Shown: positions 15,214 to 23,516 of the stretch, piece after piece
Position numbering within the stretch: the stretch's first letter is position 1
Layout: each line of letters starts with the position of its first letter
Made by a program: the position numbers and the translations under genes
NCBI GenBank assembly: GCA_004555535.1
Contig: SFHU01000016.1
Location: 1-35,952, forward strand
Source of the DNA: Clostridiales bacterium
GTDB lineage: Bacteria > Bacillota > Clostridia > Christensenellales > Aristaeellaceae
Reading direction: 5' to 3'
Length of the DNA stretch: 35,952 nt
Notes under the pieces: model-generated
Database searches by the model: none
What the model was told of the DNA's origin: nothing
Seen by the model: the letters and a program-made list of their open reading frames with translations, nothing else

Positions 15214-16098
15214 CTACGCGGTCCGTCCGTGTCCCCGCAGGCTGACCGTGCCGGTTTCCGTGTTCAATCCGACGGGATGGCCGGCGGCCGTCTGCGCACA
15301 AAGCGCGTCAAGCAGCTCCAGGTCCCTGGCGTTCATCTGCGCAGCCGCTCCGGCAGGCCTGTACTGCGGAGCGGACGGGCTTCGCCGCTGCGTGCGGGGC
15401 CGCGCCCGGCTCATATCGTTTGCGCCCTCCCTGTACAGCCGCGGAAGCACAGCCGCGAGGCCCGCGCCGCCGGCAAGCGCCCGCAGGCCGGGGGGAATCC
15501 GCATGTAGAGCCCCATGGCATCCTGCAGCGCCAGCGCATAGGCGCTTCGGCGGAGCTCCGGAAACAGACTGACCATCTGCATGACTTCCAGCTTCGGCAT
15601 CCACAGAAGCGTCCGCACCGCCTCCGCGGCCACGGTCATGAGCGCAAGCGCCAGCAGATTCAGGGACGCCATCCGGATTGCGGCCCGCCTCCGTCGCGGC
15701 AGCAGCAGCGTGAACAGGAAGCTGCTCACCGTCACGGCGGGGAAAAACAGCGCGACGGCCTTCGCCATCCGCAGAAGGGTGGGCCCTGTCCTGTCCAGCA
15801 GGGAGGAGAGCGACCCCTCCTTCTCCCACAGCATCATGAGGACATAGCCCACGCCCAGCAGGCAGGACATCCGCAGCTGCGGCAGCGGACACGGCCTCTC
15901 GCTCTGCCCGTAGGCGGCGATCAGCCCCGCGGCGGCCATCAGCGCCAGGGCCGTCATCAAATCGGCCCTGTGCGTCCCGAGCACCCAGCCGGGCAAAGCG
16001 GGCAGCGCCGCAACCGACGGCAGGCCGCCCCAGCCCAGCATCAGAAACAGGGGCGCGGCTGTCAGCACGAGCGCCCGTTTGTACTGTCTTGCATTCAT
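15214..16098 (-). CDS. Five-helix membrane protein with a C-terminal GLNTETG motif
   Basis: About 294 residues. Hydrophobic segments lie at roughly 8-35, 45-62, 68-90, 112-135 and 145-165, followed by a long soluble C-terminal part (GLYMRIPPGLRALAGGAGLA and onward). The last 40 residues contain LELLDALCAQTAAG, then HPVGLNTETG. This tail matches the N-terminus of the 117-residue repeat protein, with the same spacing to GLNTETG. No family is recognised. The start at 16098 has GGGAGGAAAGAGAG in front; a GTG-started extension to 16206 is possible but low-complexity. It is the first large gene of the leftward arm, directly followed by ClpP-like and VirD4-like genes, and may be the membrane base of both. 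Confidence 0.75.
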   Translation of the reverse strand: MNARQYKRALVLTAAPLFLMLGWGGLPSVAALPALPGWVLGTHRADLMTALALMAAAGLIAAYGQSERPCPLPQLRMSCLLGVGYVLMMLWEKEGSLSSLLDRTGPTLLRMAKAVALFFPAVTVSSFLFTLLLPRRRRAAIRMASLNLLALALMTVAAEAVRTLLWMPKLEVMQMVSLFPELRRSAYALALQDAMGLYMRIPPGLRALAGGAGLAAVLPRLYREGANDMSRARPRTQRRSPSAPQYRPAGAAAQMNARDLELLDALCAQTAAGHPVGLNTETGTVSLRGHGRTA

Positions 16099-16256
16099 CT
16101 CTCTTTCCTCCCGATTGCCTGAGCAATCATGTCCTTCCGGGCCGGAATCGCGCTGCCGCTTCCCGCCTCCCGATCCATGGCCCCGTGCGCCGCCCTGCCG
16201 CCGCACCGCCCTCCTTTTTTTCCGGTCAGGTTTTTTGCGCTTTCGGATCTACTCAT
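16095..16256 (-). CDS. Possible 53-residue leader ORF
   Basis: An open frame with GGGGG six bases before its ATG. Its stop overlaps the next start (ATGA). It begins MSRSESAKNLTGKKGG, where KKGG is encoded by a second SD-like stretch. The first 16 codons match in layout an open frame at the M3 motif. The rest is low-complexity Arg/Gly/Ala. This could be a leader peptide, or the resemblance may come only from the conserved nucleotide motif M4. I would not count it as a firm gene. Confidence 0.3.
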   Translation of the reverse strand: MSRSESAKNLTGKKGGRCGGRAAHGAMDREAGSGSAIPARKDMIAQAIGRKER

Positions 16257-16258
16257 GA
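16215..16258 (-). promoter_or_regulatory. Motif M4: ATCATGAGTAGA followed by an A7 tract
   Basis: On the minus strand ATGAGTAGA starts at 16256, and seven As (16221-16215) begin 35 bases later, running into GGAGGG at 42 bases. It opens the leftward arm in the divergent gap 16099-16354. Motif and spacing match the copy between the E1 and E2 genes. Confidence 0.45.
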
Positions 16259-16284
16259 TATCCCCCGCAAATCGGCGTTCTCGC

Positions 16285-16313
16285 TTTTCATCCGGTTGAA
16301 TTTGTGATACTAT
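16285..16313 (+). promoter_or_regulatory. Possible promoter of the polymerase operon
   Basis: TTTTCA (16285-16290) and TACTAT (16308-16313) are 17 bases apart, with TG bases upstream of the -10, ending about 40 bases before the ATG of the polymerase gene. TATAAA at 16311-16316 is an alternative -10. The boxes are moderate matches only. GGAGGAT (16340-16346) is the gene's SD. Confidence 0.4.
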
Positions 16314-16354
16314 AAAACACGATCAATCCCGCCGCGCATGGAGGATACACGCCA

Positions 16355-19300
16355 ATGCTGAAGAGAAGCTTCGAGGTCTTTTCCGTCGATCTGGACATGC
16401 TGAATCTTTTGGGCGCATTCTGCGCCGAAAAGGATCAATTCTTTTGTTCCCTGTCGTATGAGCAGTCCCGGATCCTGTCCAGAAGCAGCAAGCTCAACAC
16501 GCAGCTGTTCGAGCAGCTCGGCGAGATTATCGGCCTTCCCTACAGGGTTTCCCACAATATCCTCCCGGACTTTCTCTACGAATGCATCTTCGTGGACATG
16601 AACGTGCGGGGGCTGGATTCGACGCTCTGCCTGCTTGAAAAGGACGCAGAGGGGAGCGTTCGCGCCGTCAGGCCCATCTCCCAGGAGCAGCTCATCCGGA
16701 ACCTGTACACGCACGGCTTCACCATCCGCGGCGTGCCGAAGCGCCATCCCGTCACCCTGGAGCGCCCGGGCCGGGCGGAGGAGCCCTGCGGCGCCGAGGA
16801 CATCCGCTACCGGGCGTTTGTCGCCTCGGCCAGCATGGCCCGAAGAGGCATCTATCTGTTCGTCAACGAAGCGCACTATGCGCAGCTGATGGAGCGGCTG
16901 TCCCTGGGGTTCTTCTCCTTCAGCGAGGAGGAGAAGCGCATCGTCGTCCCTGAGGGCATGTTCCGGGACAGCTTTAAAATCTCCCCCTCCAAGATGTCCG
17001 CCTACCTCGGCCTGATGCTCAGCGACGGCGTCTCCATGCGCGAATCGCGCGCGGCCTGGGAAAGCACCGACGGCCTGCGCTCCGTCAGCGCGCCCGATCC
17101 CAAGCTGAACGAGCGCACCGTGTTCGTCGCGCACGATCTCAGGCAGCCCGCCGGCACATATTTCGCGCAGAACGGTCCGTACGTCTTCATGCTCGAGGAG
17201 GCGTCCTGCGCCATGAACACGCTGACCGTCTGCGAGCTGAGCGCGCAGGAGACAGCCGGTCTGATGACGGCCTTCCGCGCTCCCGGCAGGGAGAGCGAAT
17301 GGAGCCCCGCCGATCTGGCGGCCTGGAAGAAGATCGTCCTTGCCTACATCGACAGGGGCGCGCAGCTCGGGTGGCACGGCGCGCTGCCCGCCCTCCCGGA
17401 GGACGACGCCCTGTTTCGCAGGAGCCTGCACCACTACGCCTATCTGCTCGCCGCCTTCCTGTACAGGAGGCTGTGCGGCCTCATGAAGAACGCCCCGGCG
17501 GACAGGGCAATCTGGTCCCCGGACGACCCCCTCGAGGCGCGCATCGGCAAGGCCATTTCCCGCCTGGCCCACGATCCGGACGTGAAAAACACGCTGGCCA
17601 ACATCAAAAGCGGCAAGGCCATCCTCTCCATCATCGATGAGGACGAGGAGGAGGAGGCCGGCGCCGTCGGCGCGGGGGAGGAGGAGGGCCCCGCCGGCAG
17701 CCGCGTCCGCACAGCAAAGGGCCACCGGCTTCTCCTTGACTACGACAGGGACGGCAAGGGCGCCAAAACGCGGATGTATGAGGCAAGGCTCTCCCCGGCA
17801 GAGCGCCTGCGCTCGGAGCTCAACCTGTTTGACGGCATCGGCCTGTGCGATCCCCGCACGTTTGACCAGCTGGAAAAGCTGCTCCTGCGCACCGATACCC
17901 TGTCGCAGCCGCGCCGCTACAGCGCGCTGATCATCCGCCTGCCCTGGCTCAAGGGCGTCATCGTGCGCTGCGATTTCCATGGCTTCTTCAGGGAGCAGTG
18001 TCCCGTTCTGCCCGAAACGATCCGGGACGCCTTCGGCAGGGACCGCGCGCTCGAGGACATCCGCATCATCGTCAACGAAAGCATGCTCAAGGGCTTCAAA
18101 TACCTGAAGAACCTGCGGGGCGCCGGCCAGCAGGATCCCTGGGCGTATTACTGGGCGCAGATCGCCAGGGACAACTACTCGCTGCTCGTCACGGGCCGCA
18201 ACAGCCTGCCCGGCAGGACGGCCCGCCTGAATAACCAGTTTCTGTCCACCATCCCCCTGTCCGACAGCGAGATGGACGCGCTGGTCGCGCGCAACATCCG
18301 GGCGCTGAGGCGCTGCCTTGAGGACGAGGACGCCAGAAGGCAGTTCTTCACGCACGCCTCCCCCGACGAAGGCGATGCGCCCGACGACGACGGAGAGGCC
18401 CCGTCCGACCCCGACCTCCCGAAGCCGCCGGCCTCGTCGGGCGTCAGCACGGACGACATCTTCGGCTCGGCCCTGCGCATCCCCGGCGAGGAAGCCGCCG
18501 CGCTGCAGAAGAAGCTGCTGAACACGCGCTACGCCAAGGGCTCGCTGCAGGGCCACATCCGCTCCCGCATCCTCGAATGCCTCCAGGGCAGGCTGGAGGT
18601 CGCCGCGGACTACCGCTTTGTCGCGCCCGATCTTCTGTGCATGCTCCATTACCTGGCGGACCGCTACCTGATCGATCCCCACCGCACGCCGGGCCGGGTT
18701 CCCGGCGAGGACTACTACAGCAGCGGGGCCTATCCGCTCGTCTCCGCCATCAACCGGCCCGCCGGGGCGGACTACCGCGGTCACGGCTTCTTCTATGCGC
18801 CCGGCGACAACGCGCCCTGGCGGGAAGGCGGCGACATCTGCGCGCTGCGCAATCCGCACTACGCGCTGGGCGAGGGCGCCATCCTCACGGCCCTGAGCGG
18901 CGAAACGGCCGCCGAATACGACCGGTGGTTCGGCCATCTCGATTCCTGCATCCAGCTGCCCGCGACCGCGGCCAGCACCATGGGCGGCGCGGACTTCGAC
19001 GGCGACCGCTGTCTCTGCGTCGCAGAGCCCTGCATCCTCGGCGCGCTCAAGCGCGCCATCCGGCGCAACGCCGGCGCCCTTGAGCACATCCTGCAAAACA
19101 GGGAACGCTATGCCGCGTTCCTTGGCGACCAGCTTGCCCGCTCCGGGAACCATCCCGCCGTCCGGCAGTATCTGACGAACCTGCGCTCCTGGCTGGATTC
19201 CTGCCTGCCCGCGTCCTTCGCGCCGGGGCATGACGGCTATTGTCCGCCGCTGCTCTTCAGCCTGGACAACCACGGCATCGAGTTTTCGCCGGGCGAAAGG

Positions 19301-20746
19301 GACATCGAAGGCTTCCTGTTCAGCACGTTCATCATGACAACCCGGCAGCAGATCGGTCTGCTCTCCATCGAGGCGCTCAGGCTGACCGGCAGCGCCTACC
19401 TGACGCCGCCGGAGCGCGAGGAAAAGGACGAGCAGACGGCGCTGACCGGCAACCTGCGCCACTGGCTCTTCCACTGGCGCGTCGTCTCCCTCGCCCTGGA
19501 AAACGGCGCGGAGATCGACATGGCCAAAACCGGCGTCCGCGCGGTCGCGCCAGAGCTTCGCAGGCCCTGCGCCATTCCCGACGATCCCGGCCTGAAGACC
19601 ATCGCCGCGCTGGAGGAAAACCACGCCTCCACGCTGCGCATCATCATCCGCAAGATCAGAGAACATCCCGAGCTCAGCAGGCTGAGTGAACGGGAATTCG
19701 CCGACGCGCTCCGGCGCATGATGGGCGAGCAGGACGCCAGCCTGCTCGAATCCCTGGTCGAGATGGGGAAGCGGCAGCGCAGGGAGCCTCACCACAATGC
19801 GCATCTGCTTCCCTGCCTGGTCTATCAGGAGGTCTTCCGCCCGGACGGAGGCAAAGGCGGAAGGCCGCTGCTCCCCATGCCGGAGGGCAGTGGAAAGGCC
19901 CTGCGCGATTTCTTCCGGGATCCGTCCGGCGCAGCCGGCGGGGACGTGGAAAGCGGCAGCGCCGCAAGGCGCGATTCGCCGGACGACGCCTCCCCGATCG
20001 ATGAGGCGCCCCTCAGGGCGCTCGTCTGGGCAAGGAACGACCAGCGCGCCCAGGCGCTGCGCGACTACATCGACAGCCGGCTCCACCGGCGGAAGCCGGG
20101 CGGCGCGGACATCCCGGCAAAGCCGTTCCCCCGGGAGCTGGTTTCGGATGAGCAGGGGATCTACTTCTTCAAGGAGATCCTCAAGTTCATGCACTACGCC
20201 GGCGAGGCGTCCGTCAGCGGCGAGCTGGACAGCCGTGCCGCGAAAACGCCGGACGCCCTCAGGGAGCAGCTGCTCGGCATCCTGGGGGACAGGGACCAGC
20301 TGCTGTATTTTCTGACGCATTACAGCTGCAGGCACTATGATTCAAGGACCGGCAGGACCATCAACGACATGAACGACTTCCTGTTCCTGAATCTGCTCTC
20401 CGACAGCTTCGCCGACGTCTTCCGCTCCCTGTGCGGCGGAGGCGGCGGGACAGAACCCTGCGCCGCCCCCAACAGCGAAAGGCAGCGGCAGGCCGAGCAG
20501 GCCGTGCGGGCCTACATCGACTACAAGGGGCGGCTGGCCGGGCAGGCGGCGAACACCGAAAAGATGAAGGCGCGCTACACCTATTCCCTGCGCAATCTGC
20601 AGCGGCGCTTCTCCCTCGTCAAGGCCTATGACATCATGAACGCCTACAACCGGGGCTTCCAAAACAGCCCCCTGCATCAGCTGGGCATTCCCGAGGACAT
20701 GCTCAAGAGCCTGTACGTCCATCTGGAAGACAGAAAGGAGGGGTGA
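16355..20746 (+). CDS. RNA polymerase of the eukaryotic-RdRP/YonO class
   Basis: A 1463-residue protein with, in the right order, the landmarks of the two-barrel RNA polymerase family that unites RNAi RNA-dependent RNA polymerases, phage YonO and cellular RNAP catalytic subunits. These are KISPSKMSAYLGLMLS (208-223), like the RdRP (S)AR-GL-FS motif; FDGIG (492-496); IRLPWLKGVIVRCDF with K533, the candidate first-barrel lysine; LRNPHY with R832; and MGGADFDGDRC with D880, D882 and D884, the metal-binding triad. Acidic inserts (about 428-445, and 672-695) interrupt the chain. YonO has been shown to be a DNA-dependent RNA polymerase, while RNAi enzymes copy RNA; the template here is not decidable from sequence. 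GGAGGAT lies eight bases before the ATG. It is cotranscribed with the next gene and diverges from the protease/E1/E2 arm. Confidence 0.88.
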   Translation: MLKRSFEVFSVDLDMLNLLGAFCAEKDQFFCSLSYEQSRILSRSSKLNTQLFEQLGEIIGLPYRVSHNILPDFLYECIFVDMNVRGLDSTLCLLEKDAEGSVRAVRPISQEQLIRNLYTHGFTIRGVPKRHPVTLERPGRAEEPCGAEDIRYRAFVASASMARRGIYLFVNEAHYAQLMERLSLGFFSFSEEEKRIVVPEGMFRDSFKISPSKMSAYLGLMLSDGVSMRESRAAWESTDGLRSVSAPDPKLNERTVFVAHDLRQPAGTYFAQNGPYVFMLEEASCAMNTLTVCELSAQETAGLMTAFRAPGRESEWSPADLAAWKKIVLAYIDRGAQLGWHGALPALPEDDALFRRSLHHYAYLLAAFLYRRLCGLMKNAPADRAIWSPDDPLEARIGKAISRLAHDPDVKNTLANIKSGKAILSIIDEDEEEEAGAVGAGEEEGPAGSRVRTAKGHRLLLDYDRDGKGAKTRMYEARLSPAERLRSELNLFDGIGLCDPRTFDQLEKLLLRTDTLSQPRRYSALIIRLPWLKGVIVRCDFHGFFREQCPVLPETIRDAFGRDRALEDIRIIVNESMLKGFKYLKNLRGAGQQDPWAYYWAQIARDNYSLLVTGRNSLPGRTARLNNQFLSTIPLSDSEMDALVARNIRALRRCLEDEDARRQFFTHASPDEGDAPDDDGEAPSDPDLPKPPASSGVSTDDIFGSALRIPGEEAAALQKKLLNTRYAKGSLQGHIRSRILECLQGRLEVAADYRFVAPDLLCMLHYLADRYLIDPHRTPGRVPGEDYYSSGAYPLVSAINRPAGADYRGHGFFYAPGDNAPWREGGDICALRNPHYALGEGAILTALSGETAAEYDRWFGHLDSCIQLPATAASTMGGADFDGDRCLCVAEPCILGALKRAIRRNAGALEHILQNRERYAAFLGDQLARSGNHPAVRQYLTNLRSWLDSCLPASFAPGHDGYCPPLLFSLDNHGIEFSPGERDIEGFLFSTFIMTTRQQIGLLSIEALRLTGSAYLTPPEREEKDEQTALTGNLRHWLFHWRVVSLALENGAEIDMAKTGVRAVAPELRRPCAIPDDPGLKTIAALEENHASTLRIIIRKIREHPELSRLSEREFADALRRMMGEQDASLLESLVEMGKRQRREPHHNAHLLPCLVYQEVFRPDGGKGGRPLLPMPEGSGKALRDFFRDPSGAAGGDVESGSAARRDSPDDASPIDEAPLRALVWARNDQRAQALRDYIDSRLHRRKPGGADIPAKPFPRELVSDEQGIYFFKEILKFMHYAGEASVSGELDSRAAKTPDALREQLLGILGDRDQLLYFLTHYSCRHYDSRTGRTINDMNDFLFLNLLSDSFADVFRSLCGGGGGTEPCAAPNSERQRQAEQAVRAYIDYKGRLAGQAANTEKMKARYTYSLRNLQRRFSLVKAYDIMNAYNRGFQNSPLHQLGIPEDMLKSLYVHLEDRKEG

Positions 20747-20748
20747 CG

Positions 20749-23376
20749 ATGTACGGTTATGCCGAGGGCAAGGAAATCGCCCTCTACAGGCGCGCCGTCG
20801 GGCAGCTTGCGCAGCTCGACAGCCTCAGAAGGGCGCTGGAGGCCGCCCTCCAAAACGGCTCTGATCTGGCGGACTGCACAGCGCGGCTCCTCCTTCAGAT
20901 CCGCTCCATCCGTGGCACGCTGCCCGTCGATGCCGGCGTCTGGGAGTCAAGGCCCTACGATCTGCTGACGGTCCAGTCCGGCGACGGCTGCGTAAGCGCC
21001 GGCAACGTGGAGACCTCCCGGCCCTTTGAGCGCGCGCGCGATTGGGAAAAGCTGCTCGCGTTCTTCGCCTTTGAGGATCAGTTCAGGAGGACCCTCGACG
21101 CCCGGGCGGAGCGAATCAGGCGCAGCCGGAAGTGGGAGAAGAAAAAGCGGGACGATTTCCTGCCCGATGCGCTCGCCGGCCTGACGCAGGAAGACCTCGC
21201 CGTCTTCCTCGGGGATGCGCTGCGCTCGCTTGAGCGCGCGCTTTCACGCATCGACCCCGTGCCGCCCCACCGCCGGAAATACGACATCTTCGACAACGCC
21301 ATCAGCTATACCGAGCGCATCGCCCGCTGGCAGGAATACGCGGTTCCCGGCAGCGACGACATCATCTGCATCCCGGACGCCTTCTGCCGCAAATACGGGA
21401 GCCTCCCCGGCCCGAGGGGGGAATCCGCCGGCACGCCCTGCTTTTTTGAGCTGCTGATGTTCACGACGATGTTTTTCAGGCATCTCCAGCGCATCGGCGT
21501 CACGCAGGACATGCTGGCGGGCGACTATTGGCACATCCCCGGCGGCATGAGGGGCCTGGGCGCCTATCAGAGGAGCTGCACGCCCGAAACCTTCTTTGCC
21601 CGGGTGCAAAAGAGCATCGACTGCTTCGATGCCGCGTCGGCCGATCCCCCCGTCCGCCTGATCGCGCTCAACGGCGAATGGATGGCCAGCATGGCCCCGG
21701 AGGTCTTCAAGGCCTTTTCCGACGCCTGCGCGGCGTACAGCCGGCTCGGTCCGGACGCCGCCGGATGCGCCGCGGAAGCCCCGCAGGGGGAAGCGGAGCC
21801 TCCCGCCGCCTGCGACGGCCAATCCCCGTTCGCCCTCTATCTGGACGCGCTCTTCCCTAGGCCAACCCGTGCGGAAATCCGGAAATACGACGGCTTTCTC
21901 GCCCTCAGGAGCGACGGCGGTCTTGCGCCCGCCTTCACGCTCAGCGAGGCATTCGGCCCCTCGCGGCCCGTATCCGAAGCGAGACCGGCGGTCTGCCAGA
22001 TGCTCCTTGACCACAGCTGGCACAAGCAGGACGAGGCGGAATGGAACCGCTTCTGGATCATCGCCGAGAACTGGCTGCGCAACACGGCGGCCAGGATGCT
22101 CGAGCAGAAGACCGGCAAAAAGTCCATCACCCTGAACTGGACGAGAAACGCCAATTCGCTGGGCGTGCGCTCCTCGCAGCTCGTTCTGGGCTATCTGTGC
22201 CGCCTGGAGGCGCAGGATCTCAGCTTCGACATCGCGGAGAAGGCCGACGACGCGCGCACCGCCGGGTTCTGCAAGACGGCCAACCGGCTGCTCAAAAACG
22301 ACAGCGGCGCGCGCTTTGACGCCTACTACGACGACATCACCAACAAACAGCTGAGGGCCTCGCTTCTGCTGAGCGTCAGCAGGAAGGACGATTCCACCCA
22401 CCGCGTCGGGATTCGGCTTCTCTGCAAGCCCGCCAGGGAAAGGAAGCCCGCCGCCCCGGAGATGGACGCCATACCCGAGGCCGCCGTGCGTCCCCTTCTG
22501 GAGGACTTCTTCGCTCACCGCCTGACAGACAGGACGCCGGAGGAGCTGAACGCGCTGTTCTTCACCGCGTGGAACCTCTGGAGGGAGCAGCCGCCCCGGT
22601 TTGCCATGGATCCCGGCAGCCAGCTGCTCGCCCGGAAGGCCACCCTGCGGGAGGAGCTCTGGTCGTTCTGCGAGACCGTTCTGCTCTGGCATGCCGCCGG
22701 GAACGGCAGCCTCAGCGGCAAGAGCTGCGCCTTCCCGGAAAAGCCGTTTGCGCAGCGCGCACAGGTGCGGGCGTTCAGCCTGTTCTGCAGGCGTCTGTCC
22801 TGGCAATGGTTCGGCTGGAAGCTCAATGCCATCGATAGCGCCGCCGTGCCCGCACAGCTGCGGCTCTCCAGGCGGACGAAGACGCCCGGCCTCTGCGAAA
22901 ACGATGAGTCCGCCCTCTCCCTTGTGCTGGAGAGCGGCGGCGCTGCGGACTGCCCCGACGCGGAGTTGCTCCAGTCCCTCTTCGTCAGGGGATTGCGCTG
23001 CCTGCTTCACAAATCCCTGTTCACCCGGGATCCCGAGGCGGCCTTCGCGCCCGCCAGAAGGCCCGACAAAACCCAGGAATCCCGCAATCTCTATTTTCTG
23101 GGCTCGGCGCTGCTCTACTTCGGCCTCGGGGAGGGCAGCTACACCTGCTCCTGGGATGCCGGAAGGAACGCCCTCCTCGTCTTTGACGACGGGGCGCTCA
23201 GGATGCTGTCCTTTGCCGGCAGCGCGGCGCATTCTGCGGAGGGTTTTGCGAGATATCTCGGCACGGAGGGGTCCGCGCACTCCGGGAAGGCGTATTTCCT
23301 GCGCTGCACCGCCTCCCAGGAGAGGGAGGACGAATTCACCCTGTCCATCGCGCCGTCCCGCACGGCAGGCCGGTGA
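20749..23376 (+). CDS. Large protein of unknown function, partner of the RdRP-like polymerase
   Basis: About 875 residues, mostly alpha-helical by appearance, without signal peptide or membrane segment. I recognise no domain. Noticeable segments are RRSRKWEKKKRDDF (basic, about 125-140), DDIICIPDAFCRKYG, WNRFWIIAENWLRN and SLGVRSSQLVLGYLCRLEAQ. AAAGGAGGGG ends five bases before the ATG at 20749; a GTG at 20743 would overlap the polymerase stop but lies too close to the SD. One-base-scale spacing and a shared strong terminator mean it is made together with the polymerase, so a subunit, initiation/specificity factor or template-handling role is the natural guess. The basic patch could bind nucleic acid. 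Confidence 0.8.
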   Translation: MYGYAEGKEIALYRRAVGQLAQLDSLRRALEAALQNGSDLADCTARLLLQIRSIRGTLPVDAGVWESRPYDLLTVQSGDGCVSAGNVETSRPFERARDWEKLLAFFAFEDQFRRTLDARAERIRRSRKWEKKKRDDFLPDALAGLTQEDLAVFLGDALRSLERALSRIDPVPPHRRKYDIFDNAISYTERIARWQEYAVPGSDDIICIPDAFCRKYGSLPGPRGESAGTPCFFELLMFTTMFFRHLQRIGVTQDMLAGDYWHIPGGMRGLGAYQRSCTPETFFARVQKSIDCFDAASADPPVRLIALNGEWMASMAPEVFKAFSDACAAYSRLGPDAAGCAAEAPQGEAEPPAACDGQSPFALYLDALFPRPTRAEIRKYDGFLALRSDGGLAPAFTLSEAFGPSRPVSEARPAVCQMLLDHSWHKQDEAEWNRFWIIAENWLRNTAARMLEQKTGKKSITLNWTRNANSLGVRSSQLVLGYLCRLEAQDLSFDIAEKADDARTAGFCKTANRLLKNDSGARFDAYYDDITNKQLRASLLLSVSRKDDSTHRVGIRLLCKPARERKPAAPEMDAIPEAAVRPLLEDFFAHRLTDRTPEELNALFFTAWNLWREQPPRFAMDPGSQLLARKATLREELWSFCETVLLWHAAGNGSLSGKSCAFPEKPFAQRAQVRAFSLFCRRLSWQWFGWKLNAIDSAAVPAQLRLSRRTKTPGLCENDESALSLVLESGGAADCPDAELLQSLFVRGLRCLLHKSLFTRDPEAAFAPARRPDKTQESRNLYFLGSALLYFGLGEGSYTCSWDAGRNALLVFDDGALRMLSFAGSAAHSAEGFARYLGTEGSAHSGKAYFLRCTASQEREDEFTLSIAPSRTAGR

Positions 23377-23393
23377 GGACATGTGACAAACGA

Positions 23394-23460
23394 AAGGAGC
23401 GCATCGCTTTGATGCCAGCGCACAGGCTGGTGCATCGGAGCGATGCGCTCCTTCCTTTTT
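23394..23460 (+). terminator. Strong rho-independent terminator of the polymerase operon
   Basis: AAGGAGCGCATCGCT (23394-23408) pairs perfectly over 15 bases with 23439-23453, and the intervening bases form a second hairpin. CCTTTTTT follows. It marks the right end of the accessory block as I define it, 57 bases before the stop codon of the convergent LysR gene. Confidence 0.9.
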
Positions 23461-23516
23461 TGCAGCGGGCGGCCCTTGTTTTCCGGCCGGCTTTGGGGAT
23501 CCTCCGCGGCGGCGCG

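Noticed and set aside
16310..20335. A 1341-codon open frame on the strand opposite the polymerase
   Set aside because: It is the mirror of a GC-rich real gene: no SD, no recognisable domain, and the + strand carries the catalytic motifs. The same holds for the long opposite frames at 880-2475 and 21244-23520.
3560..23460. A complete integrative and conjugative element
   Set aside because: No relaxase, integrase, replication initiator, VirB4 mating-channel set or paired attachment sites are seen; only VirD4- and HerA-like ATPases suggest transfer.
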